63,060 bases of DNA, from positions 11,695-74,754 of the forward strand of contig PACX01000025.1 of the NCBI GenBank assembly GCA_002702895.1. Reading direction: 5' to 3'. The notes under the pieces are model-generated. The model worked only from the letters and a program-made list of their open reading frames with translations, did not search any database and was not told the DNA's origin. A program made the position numbers and the translations under genes. Position 1 is the first letter of the stretch; each line of letters opens with the position of its first letter. The stretch comes from Flavobacteriaceae bacterium (GTDB lineage Bacteria; Bacteroidota; Bacteroidia; Flavobacteriales; Flavobacteriaceae). Below, one piece after another: positions 9,743-18,847 of this stretch.

Positions 9743-10767
9743 TTCTCAAATATTTTAATTTCAAATAATTTATTCCAATTTTTTCCTGTTACAAAAAAGG
9801 TTTTTCTTTTTTTATGAAAAGCTATACCGTTTTGAACATCTAATTTATCATGTTGTTTCACTTTATCCTTTAAACCTTTAAAATCTATAACACCATCAAC
9901 ACTTCCAGTTTTTGGATCAATTATTATACCTACTTCTTTATTAAACTGATATGTATTTGCATATATTTTACCACCATACCATTCTAGTTCATTTATATTT
10001 TTAATAATTTTATTATTAGTAACAACACTAATGCTATAAAGTTCTTCTAAAGACTCTGGATCTAGAATCCATATCTTTTCAGTTCCATCAGATTTATATA
10101 AAAATTTTCCATCATTACATAGGCCCCAACCTTCTTTACTTATATTATAATTAAACGATTCTATTAACTCAAAATTACTTTTATCATATACAAATCCAAT
10201 ATTTTCTTTCCAAGTAAGTTGAAATAATTTATTATTTAAAATAGTTATTCCTTCTCCAAAAAAAGATTTATCAAGAAATAATTTATTTAATACTTTTCCA
10301 GTTTTAAAATCAATTTTTTTTAATGATGAATATCCATACTGACCTGTACTTTCGTATAAAAAATATTTATCATCAAATTCTAATCCTTGAGTGTATGATG
10401 ATATGTCATGTTTAAATTCATTAATTATTTTATAGGTATATAATTTTGGTGTATTCGAGGAAAAGATTGTTATATCCTTACTTAGGTTAATTAATTTTCC
10501 ATTTATTGTAAATGATGAGTATACAGTATTTATTCCAAGTTTATTATTTAAAACATATTCATTTTCAATTGGAATATTATTAATATTAAATTCAAGGTTT
10601 TCAATCTTTTTATTTGAAGGGTTCTTTATTTTAAGTGATATTTTATCTCCATTTTTTGAAAACTCTGATTTTTTTGAAATAATTATTGAATAACCAGAAT
10701 CAACATTAGATCCACATGAGTATATAAATAAATATATTATTAGGAGAAATGATCTTATTATTGTCAT
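9736..10767 (-). CDS. Glutaminyl-peptide cyclotransferase (beta-propeller type) lipoprotein
   Basis: A 343-residue protein with a lipoprotein signal: a hydrophobic stretch then LFIYSC, with C18 as the lipidation site. Residues 110-343 resemble the plant/bacterial glutamine cyclotransferase family (PF05096): [58 protein letters not shown] and [17 protein letters not shown]. Family enzymes turn N-terminal glutamine into pyroglutamate, here probably on envelope proteins exposed after signal peptide cleavage. Residues 20-100 form a beta-rich N-terminal domain of unknown role. The start is the ATG at 10765-10767, with a promoter-like box 18 bases upstream. Confidence 0.88.
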   Translation of the reverse strand: MTIIRSFLLIIYLFIYSCGSNVDSGYSIIISKKSEFSKNGDKISLKIKNPSNKKIENLEFNINNIPIENEYVLNNKLGINTVYSSFTINGKLINLSKDITIFSSNTPKLYTYKIINEFKHDISSYTQGLEFDDKYFLYESTGQYGYSSLKKIDFKTGKVLNKLFLDKSFFGEGITILNNKLFQLTWKENIGFVYDKSNFELIESFNYNISKEGWGLCNDGKFLYKSDGTEKIWILDPESLEELYSISVVTNNKIIKNINELEWYGGKIYANTYQFNKEVGIIIDPKTGSVDGVIDFKGLKDKVKQHDKLDVQNGIAFHKKRKTFFVTGKNWNKLFEIKIFENQ

Positions 10768-10784
10768 TATTTTTATTTATTTAT

Positions 10785-10792
10785 CAAATTTA
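10785..10792 (-). promoter_or_regulatory. -7 box (TAAATTTG) of the glutaminyl cyclase gene
   Basis: The minus strand reads TAAATTTG, a perfect match to TAnnTTTG, 17 bases before the ATG. No clear -33 TTTG is seen at the usual spacing, so the call rests on the -7 box and its position. Confidence 0.4.
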
Positions 10793-10835
10793 AATATTAA
10801 TAATTAACACTACACATAAATTATAAAAACATATT

Positions 10836-10843
10836 TATATTTG
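10836..10843 (+). promoter_or_regulatory. -7 box (TATATTTG) of the SRP RNA gene
   Basis: A perfect TAnnTTTG match ends 4 bases before the GGGCAAG that opens the SRP RNA terminal stem. Transcription starting at about +1 = 10848 would give an RNA whose 5' end is already base-paired. No clear -33 box is visible. Confidence 0.6.
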
Positions 10844-10847
10844 CTAC

Positions 10848-10943
10848 GGGCAAGTCTTATACAACCAGCTCCTATTTAATCCCCCAGGGTGGGAACGCAG
10901 CAAGGGTCAATGGTCGTAGCGGTGTGATATAAATAGCTTGCCC
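10848..10943 (+). ncRNA. ffs: Signal recognition particle RNA, small (4.5S-like) type
   Basis: The 96-base RNA is closed by GGGCAAG (10848-10854) pairing with CTTGCCC (10937-10943). The middle has the conserved apical domain: CCAGGGTGGGAACGCAGCAA, followed by GGGTCAATGG. This is the asymmetric-loop and tetraloop region that binds Ffh, in the version typical of Bacteroidota. With Ffh and FtsY it targets nascent membrane proteins to the translocon. A T-run follows directly. The promoter-like box and the terminator frame the RNA closely, so it is probably an independent unit just upstream of the dehydrogenase gene. Confidence 0.93.
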
Positions 10944-10949
10944 TTTTTT
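10937..10949 (+). terminator. T-run after the SRP RNA closing stem
   Basis: The 3' arm of the SRP RNA terminal helix (CTTGCCC) is followed by TTTTTT (10944-10949). The helix plus U-tract should act as the RNA's own intrinsic terminator. The downstream ATG at 10959 would then need read-through or a separate promoter. Confidence 0.6.
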
Positions 10950-10958
10950 ATTGAAATA

Positions 10959-11762
10959 ATGTCTAAAATTATTATAGTAACAGGGGCTTCTTCTGGTATA
11001 GGTAAATCTATAGCTAAACATTTGTCGATTAATGGTTTTACAGTTTACGGCACATGTAGAGATCCAAAAAAATATAATATTTCTGATTTTAATCTTTTAA
11101 AATGTGATATTAATAATATTAATGAAATCAATGATTTTATTAATTATGTTTTAGAGAAAGAAGGAAAAATTGATGTCTTAATTAATAATGCAGGAATAGG
11201 AATTACTGGTCCTCTTGAGGAAACATCACAGAATGATATGAAAAAAGCATTTCAGACTAATTTATTTGGTCCAATAGAAATGACAAAAAAATGTATTCCT
11301 GTAATGAGAGAAAATATGGATGGTTTAATAATTAATATAACTTCTATTTTAGGATATTTTGGTATTCCATACAGAGGAATTTATTCTGCAACAAAAAGCT
11401 CAATGGAAATAATTGGAGAAGTTTTTAGCATGGAATTAAAACAATTTAATATAAGAGTAGTTAATATAGCTCCTGGAGACTTTAAAACAGATATTATTTC
11501 TAGAAGAATAGATTCAATTCAAAATAATTCTTCCATTTATAAAAAGGACTATTTAAAAAGTATTAAGTCTGCTAATAATCACGTTAATAATGCTCAATCT
11601 CCTGAAATAATTTCTAAGTTAATTTTGAATATAATTAATTCAGGTAATAATAAAATTCATTATAAAATAGGTTCATTTATTCAAAAATTTTCAATAGTTT
11701 TAAAAAGAATTTTACCAGATAAATTATTTGAAAAAATATTATTACATTATAGTAAAAATTAA
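10959..11762 (+). CDS. Short-chain dehydrogenase/reductase
   Basis: A 267-residue classical SDR. The cofactor motif TGASSGIG is at residues 8-15, followed by NNAGIGITG. The catalytic triad is S129 (INITS), Y142 and K146 (YSATK). The substrate cannot be predicted. An in-frame upstream ATG at 10938 exists, but it lies inside the SRP RNA closing stem and would add seven residues absent from SDR N-termini. The ATG at 10959 (MSKIIIVTGASSGIG) is therefore chosen. Transaldolase starts 9 bases downstream. Confidence 0.9.
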   Translation: MSKIIIVTGASSGIGKSIAKHLSINGFTVYGTCRDPKKYNISDFNLLKCDINNINEINDFINYVLEKEGKIDVLINNAGIGITGPLEETSQNDMKKAFQTNLFGPIEMTKKCIPVMRENMDGLIINITSILGYFGIPYRGIYSATKSSMEIIGEVFSMELKQFNIRVVNIAPGDFKTDIISRRIDSIQNNSSIYKKDYLKSIKSANNHVNNAQSPEIISKLILNIINSGNNKIHYKIGSFIQKFSIVLKRILPDKLFEKILLHYSKN

Positions 11763-11771
11763 AGAATAATT

Positions 11772-12425
11772 ATGAAGTTTTTTATTGATACCGCAAACCT
11801 TGAACAAATAAAAGAAGCACAGGATTTAGGAGTTTTAGATGGGGTCACTACAAACCCATCCTTGATGGCTAAAGAAGGAATAACAGGCCATCAAAATATT
11901 ATTGATCATTATGTTAAAATTTGTAAAATTGTTGATGGTGATGTTTCTGCAGAAGTAATTTCTACTGATTTTAAAGGCATGATAAAAGAAGGTGAAGCTT
12001 TATCAAAACTTCACCCTCAAATTGTAGTTAAAATTCCTATGATATTAGAAGGAGTAAAGGCTATCAAATATTTTTCTAATAAATCTATAAAAACAAATTG
12101 TACATTAGTTTTCTCTGTTGGCCAAGCACTAATAGCAGCAAAAGCAGGAGCTACATATGTTTCTCCTTTTATTGGAAGATTAGATGATGTTTCAACTGAC
12201 GGTTTGAATTTGATTTCAGAAATTGTTACTGTTTATGAAAATTATGGTTTTAAAACACAAATTCTAGCAGCTTCAATAAGACATACAATGCATATCATCG
12301 ATTGTGCAAAAATTGGTGCAGATGTAATGACAGGGCCATTATCTTCAATAAAAGGCTTGTTAAAACATCCACTAACGGATATAGGTCTTGAAAAGTTTTT
12401 AGCTGATTTTAAAAAAGGAAATTAA
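11772..12425 (+). CDS. tal: Transaldolase (short, FSA-like subfamily)
   Basis: Transfers dihydroxyacetone units in the non-oxidative pentose phosphate pathway; relatives of this 217-residue form act as transaldolase or fructose-6-phosphate aldolase, and sequence alone does not separate the two. The Schiff-base lysine is K87 in [17 protein letters not shown] (D6), DGVTTNPSL and ILAASIRH are conserved. It follows the SDR gene by 9 bases. It converges on the thioredoxin-like gene, and both stop inside one TTAA (12422-12425). Confidence 0.93.
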   Translation: MKFFIDTANLEQIKEAQDLGVLDGVTTNPSLMAKEGITGHQNIIDHYVKICKIVDGDVSAEVISTDFKGMIKEGEALSKLHPQIVVKIPMILEGVKAIKYFSNKSIKTNCTLVFSVGQALIAAKAGATYVSPFIGRLDDVSTDGLNLISEIVTVYENYGFKTQILAASIRHTMHIIDCAKIGADVMTGPLSSIKGLLKHPLTDIGLEKFLADFKKGN

Positions 12426-13810
12426 TCTAACACTATTGAATTCTCTAATTTCATAATATCAGAAATTGAAGTAATTTCTCCTTTGTTATCAGTTAAAATT
12501 ACTTTGTTAAGATTATTTAGTATCATTTTTTTACTCATTGATTTAAAATCATAAACCATGAAATGATGAATATTATTCATGCTTTTAATTTTTTTTAATG
12601 ACTCAATCCACCTTTTTTTGTTTGAATTAATATTTATACACAAGAAATTGTAATTCTTGTTTATATTAAGTATTCTAAAAATCCTATTAAATAAACTCAT
12701 CTGATGTGAGTTTTGCTCATATGACCAAAAAACATAAATTATTGACTTATTAGAGTAAAAATCTCTATTAGAAATAGTTTTAAAATTATTATCTATAATC
12801 TTAATGTTTGGAATAAAATTTCCTTCCTGAAGTGCAGTGATATTTAAATAAAGTTGCTCAATTTCTAAATTAGTCATTTTATCTTCTGAAATTTCTAAAA
12901 AAATATTTAAAAATGAATCAATATCAATTAGTAAATTTTCTTTTAATAAATATTCAAAAGCTATATATCTTAAAATTTTAGACTTTACTACTGTATTAGA
13001 GATTGTTTTATCAACAAATTTAATCCTGTCTAAATTAAATTGTAAAGCTAAATTTGAATATGAATTATAGTCAATACCAGATTCATTTATTGTTCTTGAT
13101 ACTATATAGTCTAAATAAGGTTTAAAATTTGATAATTCTTCGATATTTAAATCAATATTATTTCTATATTCATAAAATTCATTATTAATTTCACTTAATC
13201 TATTTGTTTGTTTATATATAGATAAATATGTTTCTATTTTAGAATAGAGTGGAAGGCTAATAGCATATTCCAAAATCAATTCGCTGATATTATTTAAGCT
13301 ATTAGTTTTTTTAAAATCATTGAATCTATTTATTTTAAAATTCAATAAAGAGTCAATATTTTTTTTAAATATCATAGGATTTTCTTTAAGACTAGTATTA
13401 AGAAAATCCTCTTCTTTTTCATGATTTAAAAAAATATCAATGAGATAATTGTTTTTTGATGCTCCAACTCCGTTAAAAACTAATGATTCGTCAAAATCTA
13501 ATGCATTTAATCTTAATACTAGGCTATCTCCATTTTCCAATATTAAATACTGAAATTCAGGAAGATGTTTAAAGTTGTATAACCCATTTTTTATACTATC
13601 TAGTTGTAATAGAAAGTTTCCGTTTTCAGAAATTAGAGTTTCATTTATTATTTTTTCATCTTTTAAAACAGAAATTTTATCATTTGTTTTTTTAAGTATT
13701 TTACCGACTAAATATGTGTTTTTATTATTAAACAAATCACAAGAAATGAATAATGTCAAGAATATAAATATTATAATTCTTTCAAAAAAAATAAATTTAA
13801 AGAAATTCAT
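12422..13810 (-). CDS. Thioredoxin-fold lipoprotein lacking the CxxC motif
   Basis: A 462-residue lipoprotein; the signal ends LFISC with C24 as lipidation site. The N-terminal part (30-120) is beta-rich, like the domain found before TlpA thioredoxins in Bacteroidota, followed by a long helical region (about 120-310). The C-terminal 140 residues have a thioredoxin-like pattern ([14 protein letters not shown], then [13 protein letters not shown]), but the position where WCxxC belongs reads WSYEQ, so there is no redox pair. It is probably a periplasmic structural or binding protein, not an oxidoreductase. Its function is unknown. It shares its stop tetramer with transaldolase. Confidence 0.7.
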   Translation of the reverse strand: MNFFKFIFFERIIIFIFLTLFISCDLFNNKNTYLVGKILKKTNDKISVLKDEKIINETLISENGNFLLQLDSIKNGLYNFKHLPEFQYLILENGDSLVLRLNALDFDESLVFNGVGASKNNYLIDIFLNHEKEEDFLNTSLKENPMIFKKNIDSLLNFKINRFNDFKKTNSLNNISELILEYAISLPLYSKIETYLSIYKQTNRLSEINNEFYEYRNNIDLNIEELSNFKPYLDYIVSRTINESGIDYNSYSNLALQFNLDRIKFVDKTISNTVVKSKILRYIAFEYLLKENLLIDIDSFLNIFLEISEDKMTNLEIEQLYLNITALQEGNFIPNIKIIDNNFKTISNRDFYSNKSIIYVFWSYEQNSHQMSLFNRIFRILNINKNYNFLCININSNKKRWIESLKKIKSMNNIHHFMVYDFKSMSKKMILNNLNKVILTDNKGEITSISDIMKLENSIVLD

Positions 13811-13862
13811 AGCTTCACTTAATTTAAAGATAAAATTAGAATAATCATAAATTTGAATTTAT

Positions 13863-13870
13863 TAAATTTG
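13863..13870 (+). promoter_or_regulatory. Possible -7 box (TAAATTTG) of the ABC-F gene
   Basis: TAAATTTG matches TAnnTTTG and ends 20 bases before the ATG at 13891. A second identical octamer lies at 13848-13855. There is no good -33 element for either, so which one is used (if any) is unclear. Confidence 0.35.
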
Positions 13871-13890
13871 CGAACTTATTATATTTTAAA

Positions 13891-15513
13891 ATGTTAAATG
13901 TTTCTAATCTTTCAGTTCAATTTGGAAAAAGAATTTTGTTTGATGATGTAAATACATCTTTTACAAGGGGTAATTGTTATGGGATTATAGGAGCAAATGG
14001 CGCAGGTAAATCTACCTTTCTTAAAATTTTATCAAATAAATTAGATCCCAATTCAGGGTCTGTACATCTAGAACAAGGTAAAAGAATGTCTGTATTAGAA
14101 CAAGATCATTTTGCTTTTGATGAAAAACAGGTTTTAGAAACTGTTATAGCGGGTAATAAATTATTATTTAGTATAAAGAAGGAAATGGATCAAATTTATT
14201 CTAAAGCTGATTTTTCAGATAAAGATAGCGATCGAGTAGGGGTTCTTCAATTAGAATACGAAGAAATGGATGGTTGGAATGCTGAAAGTGATGCTGCTGC
14301 ACTTTTATCAAATTTAGAAATTAAAGAGGATCTTCATTATAAATTAATGAATGAATTAGATGGGATCCAAAAAGTTAAAGTATTATTAGCTCAAGCTTTA
14401 TTTGGAAACCCTGATGTACTAATAATGGATGAACCTACCAATGATCTTGATTTTGAAACAATAAAATGGTTAGAAAATTTTATTGCAAATTATGATAATA
14501 CTGTTATTGTAGTTTCACATGACAGATATTTTTTAGACTCAGTTTGTACTCATATTTCTGATATAGATTTTGGAAAAATAAACCATTTTTCAGGAAATTA
14601 TACATTTTGGTATGAATCAAGTCAGTTAGCTCTTAGACAAAAAACTCAACAAAATAAAAAAGCTGAAGAGAAGAAAAAGGAATTAGAAGATTTTATCGCT
14701 AGATTTAGTGCTAACGCTTCAAAATCTAAACAAGCAACATCAAGAAAAAAGATGTTAGATAATCTAAATATTGAAGATATTAAGCCTTCATCTAGGAGAT
14801 ATCCAGCTATTATTTTTAATTCTGAAAGAGAAGCAGGAGATCAAATCTTAAATGTTGATAATATATCATTTTCTGATTCATCTGGTTTCTTATTTCAAAA
14901 TATTAGTTTTAATCTTAATAAAGGTGAAAAGGTTATTTTATATTCAAAAGATTCAAAAGCAACTACAGCTTTTTATCAAATAATTAATAATGAAATTAAA
15001 CCTGATTCTGGAAAATTTAATTGGGGAATTACCACATCACAATCATATTTACCCTTAGATAATAGCTCTTTTTTTATTAATAAACTATCTCTAGTTGACT
15101 GGTTGAGACAATGGGCCAAAACCGATGAGGAAAGAGAAGAAGTTAATATAAGAGGTTTTTTAGGCAAAATGATTTTTAGTGGAGAAGAAGCTTTAAAAAC
15201 ATCTGATGTTCTTTCAGGTGGTGAAAAAGTAAGATGTATGTTGTCAAGAATGATGATGTTAAGATGTAATGTTATAATGTTTGACGAACCTACAAGTCAT
15301 TTAGATTTAGAATCAATTACTGCATTAAATAATTCAATTAAAAAATTCAATGGAAATGTTATTTTAAGCACCCATGATTTCGAATTTGCTAAATCAGTTG
15401 GAGATAGGATTATAGAATTAACTCCAAATGGATTAATTGATAGATTTAGTACTTTTGACAACTATATTATTGACAAAAAGGTAAAAGATTTAAGAGATAA
15501 GCTATATTCTTAA
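13891..15513 (+). CDS. ABC-F family ATPase (YbiT-like) with one degenerate ATP site
   Basis: A 540-residue soluble protein with two ABC domains and no membrane segments; ABC-F proteins act on ribosomes during translation. Domain 1 has Walker A GANGAGKS (34-41) and Walker B VLIMDEPTNDLD, but its signature is LDGIQ (156-160) instead of LSGGQ. Domain 2 has an intact signature LSGGE (441-445) and Walker B VIMFDEPTSHLD, but its Walker A position reads YSKDSKATT (351-359). Because each site pairs the Walker A of one domain with the signature of the other, one site is canonical and the other is degenerate on both faces. The linker (about 250-295) is Lys-rich. The 3' end overlaps the DUF2007 gene by 12 bases. 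Confidence 0.92.
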   Translation: MLNVSNLSVQFGKRILFDDVNTSFTRGNCYGIIGANGAGKSTFLKILSNKLDPNSGSVHLEQGKRMSVLEQDHFAFDEKQVLETVIAGNKLLFSIKKEMDQIYSKADFSDKDSDRVGVLQLEYEEMDGWNAESDAAALLSNLEIKEDLHYKLMNELDGIQKVKVLLAQALFGNPDVLIMDEPTNDLDFETIKWLENFIANYDNTVIVVSHDRYFLDSVCTHISDIDFGKINHFSGNYTFWYESSQLALRQKTQQNKKAEEKKKELEDFIARFSANASKSKQATSRKKMLDNLNIEDIKPSSRRYPAIIFNSEREAGDQILNVDNISFSDSSGFLFQNISFNLNKGEKVILYSKDSKATTAFYQIINNEIKPDSGKFNWGITTSQSYLPLDNSSFFINKLSLVDWLRQWAKTDEEREEVNIRGFLGKMIFSGEEALKTSDVLSGGEKVRCMLSRMMMLRCNVIMFDEPTSHLDLESITALNNSIKKFNGNVILSTHDFEFAKSVGDRIIELTPNGLIDRFSTFDNYIIDKKVKDLRDKLYS

Positions 15514-15726
15514 ATTTTTAATAATTTCTTTAGATTTATTAACCTGATCTTTATGTACATATAATTTTATGTCTTGATTTGAAGTAATTCCAAAGCCAGC
15601 TAACCTAGCGGAATTTGACTCATTTTTGATAATTGGATTTACATTTTTTTGTTTAAGCTCAAATATCAGTTGATTTACATTAATTGTTGAACCAGTATAT
15701 ATTAATATAAAATCAACACTAGTCAT
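15502..15726 (-). CDS. DUF2007 domain protein (putative signal-transducing protein)
   Basis: A 74-residue protein made of one DUF2007 domain, a small alpha/beta fold related in shape to ferredoxin-like PII folds. Its role is unknown. The family features are the N-terminal FILIYTGSTINVNQLIFELK, the central NPIIKNESNSARLAGFG and the C-terminal IKLYVHKDQVNKSKEIIKNL. It has no signal peptide. It is the last gene of the recG-pheT-unknown run, 2 bases after the preceding membrane protein gene, and overlaps the end of the ABC-F gene by 12 bases. Confidence 0.8.
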   Translation of the reverse strand: MTSVDFILIYTGSTINVNQLIFELKQKNVNPIIKNESNSARLAGFGITSNQDIKLYVHKDQVNKSKEIIKNLRI

Positions 15727-15728
15727 AT

Positions 15729-16367
15729 TTAATTAAAATACTTTCTATTCCAAATCTCTGTATTAAAATTCTTTCCAAGAGAAAATCCAAAAAATATAAA
15801 AACAGCTATAATTGATTTTAAAATAAAAAGATATGTAATAAAAAACTCAGTTAATGGAGAATTTTGATAAACAAAAACGCCATTTGGAATTAATAAAGTA
15901 GTAATAAAACTTAAAATGATTAAAAAAATAAGAATATTTGTGAAGTTTTTAAAAGGCCACATAAAAATTTTTCTAAAAAAATTTAAATCATTTCCCCATT
16001 TGTCAATTAAATAAAAATAGTCATTTCCAAGAGAACAGAAGAGCAAAGGATCATCTGCATTTTCTAATTTAAAAAGTTTAGATGGAGCCATAACTTTTAA
16101 ATCTAAATTATTTAACCTGTGAGTGTATTTAAAATTATTAATTTTTTCTTTTGTTTCTAGAGGAAAATTTCCCTTAAAATATTTTGAATTTAGAAATCTA
16201 AGCCTGTAATCAATACATGTTTTTTTAATATCATTAATGTGAAAAATATTTTTTGATTCTAATAAGTTTAGATTGAAATCATAAAATGAATCAATTTTAA
16301 ATTTATAATTTATAGAAGATTGACTTTTTATCTTTTTTAGTTCTTTTTCAATATTTGTTAAATACAT
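15729..16367 (-). CDS. Unknown protein with two C-terminal membrane segments
   Basis: I do not recognise this 212-residue protein. Residues 1-135 are hydrophilic and include the segment DDPLLFCSLGNDYFYLIDKW (about 106-125), which looks domain-like. Two hydrophobic spans follow (about 142-162 and 174-196), joined by a short loop, so the N-terminal domain and the short C-terminal tail should both be cytosolic. There is no signal peptide. It sits 3 bases after pheT and 2 bases before the DUF2007 gene, so all three are probably cotranscribed. The start is the ATG at 16365-16367. Confidence 0.75.
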   Translation of the reverse strand: MYLTNIEKELKKIKSQSSINYKFKIDSFYDFNLNLLESKNIFHINDIKKTCIDYRLRFLNSKYFKGNFPLETKEKINNFKYTHRLNNLDLKVMAPSKLFKLENADDPLLFCSLGNDYFYLIDKWGNDLNFFRKIFMWPFKNFTNILIFLIILSFITTLLIPNGVFVYQNSPLTEFFITYLFILKSIIAVFIFFGFSLGKNFNTEIWNRKYFN

Positions 16368-16370
16368 ATT

Positions 16371-18785
16371 TTACTTATCTCTTAATATACCATTAAACTT
16401 AGTTTCAATATTTTTTTGAATTTTATTCATTATTTCATGTATTTCTTTATCATTTAGGGTTTTTTCATTATTTGAAATAGAAAAATTCATAGCATAAGAT
16501 TTTTTTTCATTAGGAATTTTTTCACCTTCGTAAACATCAAATAATTTCATATCAACTAAATTTTTTATTCCACTTTTAAATAGGAGTTCTTTAATTTCTG
16601 AATAAGTAATATTCTTATCTAGAATAAATGCAAGATCTCTATAAACTATTGGAAATTTAGAAAACGGTTCATATTTTTTAAAATTTGATGATAATAATTT
16701 TAATAAATAATCTATATCAATTGATGCATAATATACATCCTGATTTATATCAAATTCTGATTTTATTTTTTCAGAAATAGATCCAATAATTGCTAATCTA
16801 TTATTATTGAAATACAATCCTAAAGCAGAACTAAATCCATCAGAATCAATAATCCTTTCTTTGTAATTAATAGAAAGCTTTAAAAGCAAATTAACCACTA
16901 TATTTTTTAAGGAATAAAAATCAGCATTTAATGATTTTTGTTTCCATGAATTAGAAACAACCTCGCCAGAATACAAAATAGATAATCTTCTTTTTTCTAA
17001 ATTATTGTTACCAATCTTCTCATAAATTTTACCAAATTCAAAAAATTTAGTGTTTTTGTTATTCCTATTGATATTATATTTTAATGTTTTTAGAGAAGAT
17101 TCTAGAAGTGTAGTTCTTAATTTGGAAATATCTGAACTAATAGAATTAATAATTTTAATATCTTTTCTATCAAATAGATTTAAATTATTATTTGTCAATG
17201 AATTATTCATTATTTCATTAAAACCTAATGAATTTAGATATGATGAGATAGATTCTTCAGTTTTATAATAAAGGTTTTTATCTACAGAATTTATTGATAT
17301 AGATAATTTATTTGAAAGTTTAATTTCATTAAAGCCATATATTCTTAATATTTCTTCTACAACATCGCATTCTCTGGTAACATCATGTCTGTATGAGGGT
17401 ACAGTAATTCCTACACCTGTCTCCGTAATATTATTTATTTTAAAATCCAGAGAAGTTAAAATAGATTTCATTTTTTCTGAAGGTATTGTTTGTCCAATAA
17501 GATTATTTGTTTTTTCGTAATTAAGAACAATAGATTTAAGTTCTAATCTTTTGGGATATTCATCAATTATATCACTACAAATATTACCTCCACATATCTC
17601 ACAAATTAAAATTGCAGCTCTTTTAAGAGCATAATCAACCATTTCTATATCAATCCCTCTTTCAAATCTAAAAGAAGCATCACTGTTAATTAAATGAGAT
17701 TTTGCAGTTTTTCTAATAGAAACTGGATTAAAAAAAGCACTTTCTAAAAAAATTGAATTGGTTTCATTTGTAATTCCATGATTTTCTCCACCAAAAACTC
17801 CAGCAATACACATTGGAGTATTTTTATCACATATAACTAAGTCAGTTGAATTTAATTTTCTTTCAATGCCATCGAGTGTTTTAAAGGACGTATTTTTTTT
17901 TAATCTTTTGACTTCAATAGTATTTGATTTAATTTTCTCAAGATCATATGCATGTAAAGGCTGTCCAATTTCATGTAATACATAATTTGTTATATCTACA
18001 ACATTATTAATAGGAGAAAGGCCTATTGATTTAAGTTTGTTTTGTAACCAAACCGGAGATGTATTAATTTTAATATTCTCAATACATAAACCAGAAAACC
18101 TTGGACATAATTCATTGTCTTTTACAATTACACTAATTCTTTTTGTTCTAGAATTTATATAAAAAGAGGATATTGAAGGAGAAATTAACTCTGTTTTATA
18201 TCCTTTATTCATTAAAGCAGCTCTTAAATCTCTTGCAACACCATAATGACTCATTGCATCTGAACGGTTTGGAGTTAAGGCTAAGTCAAAAATAATATCT
18301 TCATATGAATCATAAATCTTAGAAATTTTTTTTCCTGCTTTATGTTTATCTTCAAGAACAATTATTCCGTCATGAGATTCACCTATTCCAATTTCATCCT
18401 CAGCACATATCATTCCCTCACTTATTTCACCTCTGATTTTACTTTTACTAATCTTAAATTCATCACCATTTATGTTAAATAAAATAGTCCCTACAGTAGC
18501 AACTACAACAGTCTGATTAACATCAACATTTGGTGCACCACAGACAATTTGAAGAGGTTTTTCATTTCCAATATCTACAGTCGTTAATTTTAATCTATCA
18601 GCATTAGAATGTTTAATACATTTTAGAACTTTTCCTACAACTAAACCTTTTAAACCACCTTTAAATCTTTCGTATTTATTAATACCCTCAACCTCTAAAC
18701 CAATATCTGTCAAAATTTCAGAAATTTCATCAACTTTAAGGTCAAAATCTAGAAATTCTTTTAACCAACTATAGGATATATTCAT
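16371..18785 (-). CDS. pheT: Phenylalanine--tRNA ligase subunit beta
   Basis: The beta subunit of the (alpha-beta)2 synthetase charging tRNA-Phe. Domain order is normal: an EMAP-type tRNA-binding domain (about 40-150, with VGKVLKCIKHSNADRLKLT and QIVCGAPNV), the B3/B4 editing region (EIGQPLHAYDLEKI), B5, the catalytic-core-like domain and the C-terminal ferredoxin-fold anticodon-binding domain (FPIVYRDLAFILD onward, about 715-804). The 804-residue length is standard. The alpha subunit gene is not in this window, so the two subunits are encoded apart. It lies 62 bases after recG and 3 before a membrane protein gene. Confidence 0.97.
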   Translation of the reverse strand: MNISYSWLKEFLDFDLKVDEISEILTDIGLEVEGINKYERFKGGLKGLVVGKVLKCIKHSNADRLKLTTVDIGNEKPLQIVCGAPNVDVNQTVVVATVGTILFNINGDEFKISKSKIRGEISEGMICAEDEIGIGESHDGIIVLEDKHKAGKKISKIYDSYEDIIFDLALTPNRSDAMSHYGVARDLRAALMNKGYKTELISPSISSFYINSRTKRISVIVKDNELCPRFSGLCIENIKINTSPVWLQNKLKSIGLSPINNVVDITNYVLHEIGQPLHAYDLEKIKSNTIEVKRLKKNTSFKTLDGIERKLNSTDLVICDKNTPMCIAGVFGGENHGITNETNSIFLESAFFNPVSIRKTAKSHLINSDASFRFERGIDIEMVDYALKRAAILICEICGGNICSDIIDEYPKRLELKSIVLNYEKTNNLIGQTIPSEKMKSILTSLDFKINNITETGVGITVPSYRHDVTRECDVVEEILRIYGFNEIKLSNKLSISINSVDKNLYYKTEESISSYLNSLGFNEIMNNSLTNNNLNLFDRKDIKIINSISSDISKLRTTLLESSLKTLKYNINRNNKNTKFFEFGKIYEKIGNNNLEKRRLSILYSGEVVSNSWKQKSLNADFYSLKNIVVNLLLKLSINYKERIIDSDGFSSALGLYFNNNRLAIIGSISEKIKSEFDINQDVYYASIDIDYLLKLLSSNFKKYEPFSKFPIVYRDLAFILDKNITYSEIKELLFKSGIKNLVDMKLFDVYEGEKIPNEKKSYAMNFSISNNEKTLNDKEIHEIMNKIQKNIETKFNGILRDK

Positions 18786-18847
18786 TCTTTAAGATTAAAT
18801 GTAAAGATACAATTATGAAATTTTAATTTTCAATATTTTTAAAATAA

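Noticed and set aside
10938-10958. Upstream start of the SDR gene inside the SRP RNA
   Set aside because: It overlaps the SRP RNA closing stem and adds residues not found in SDR N-termini.
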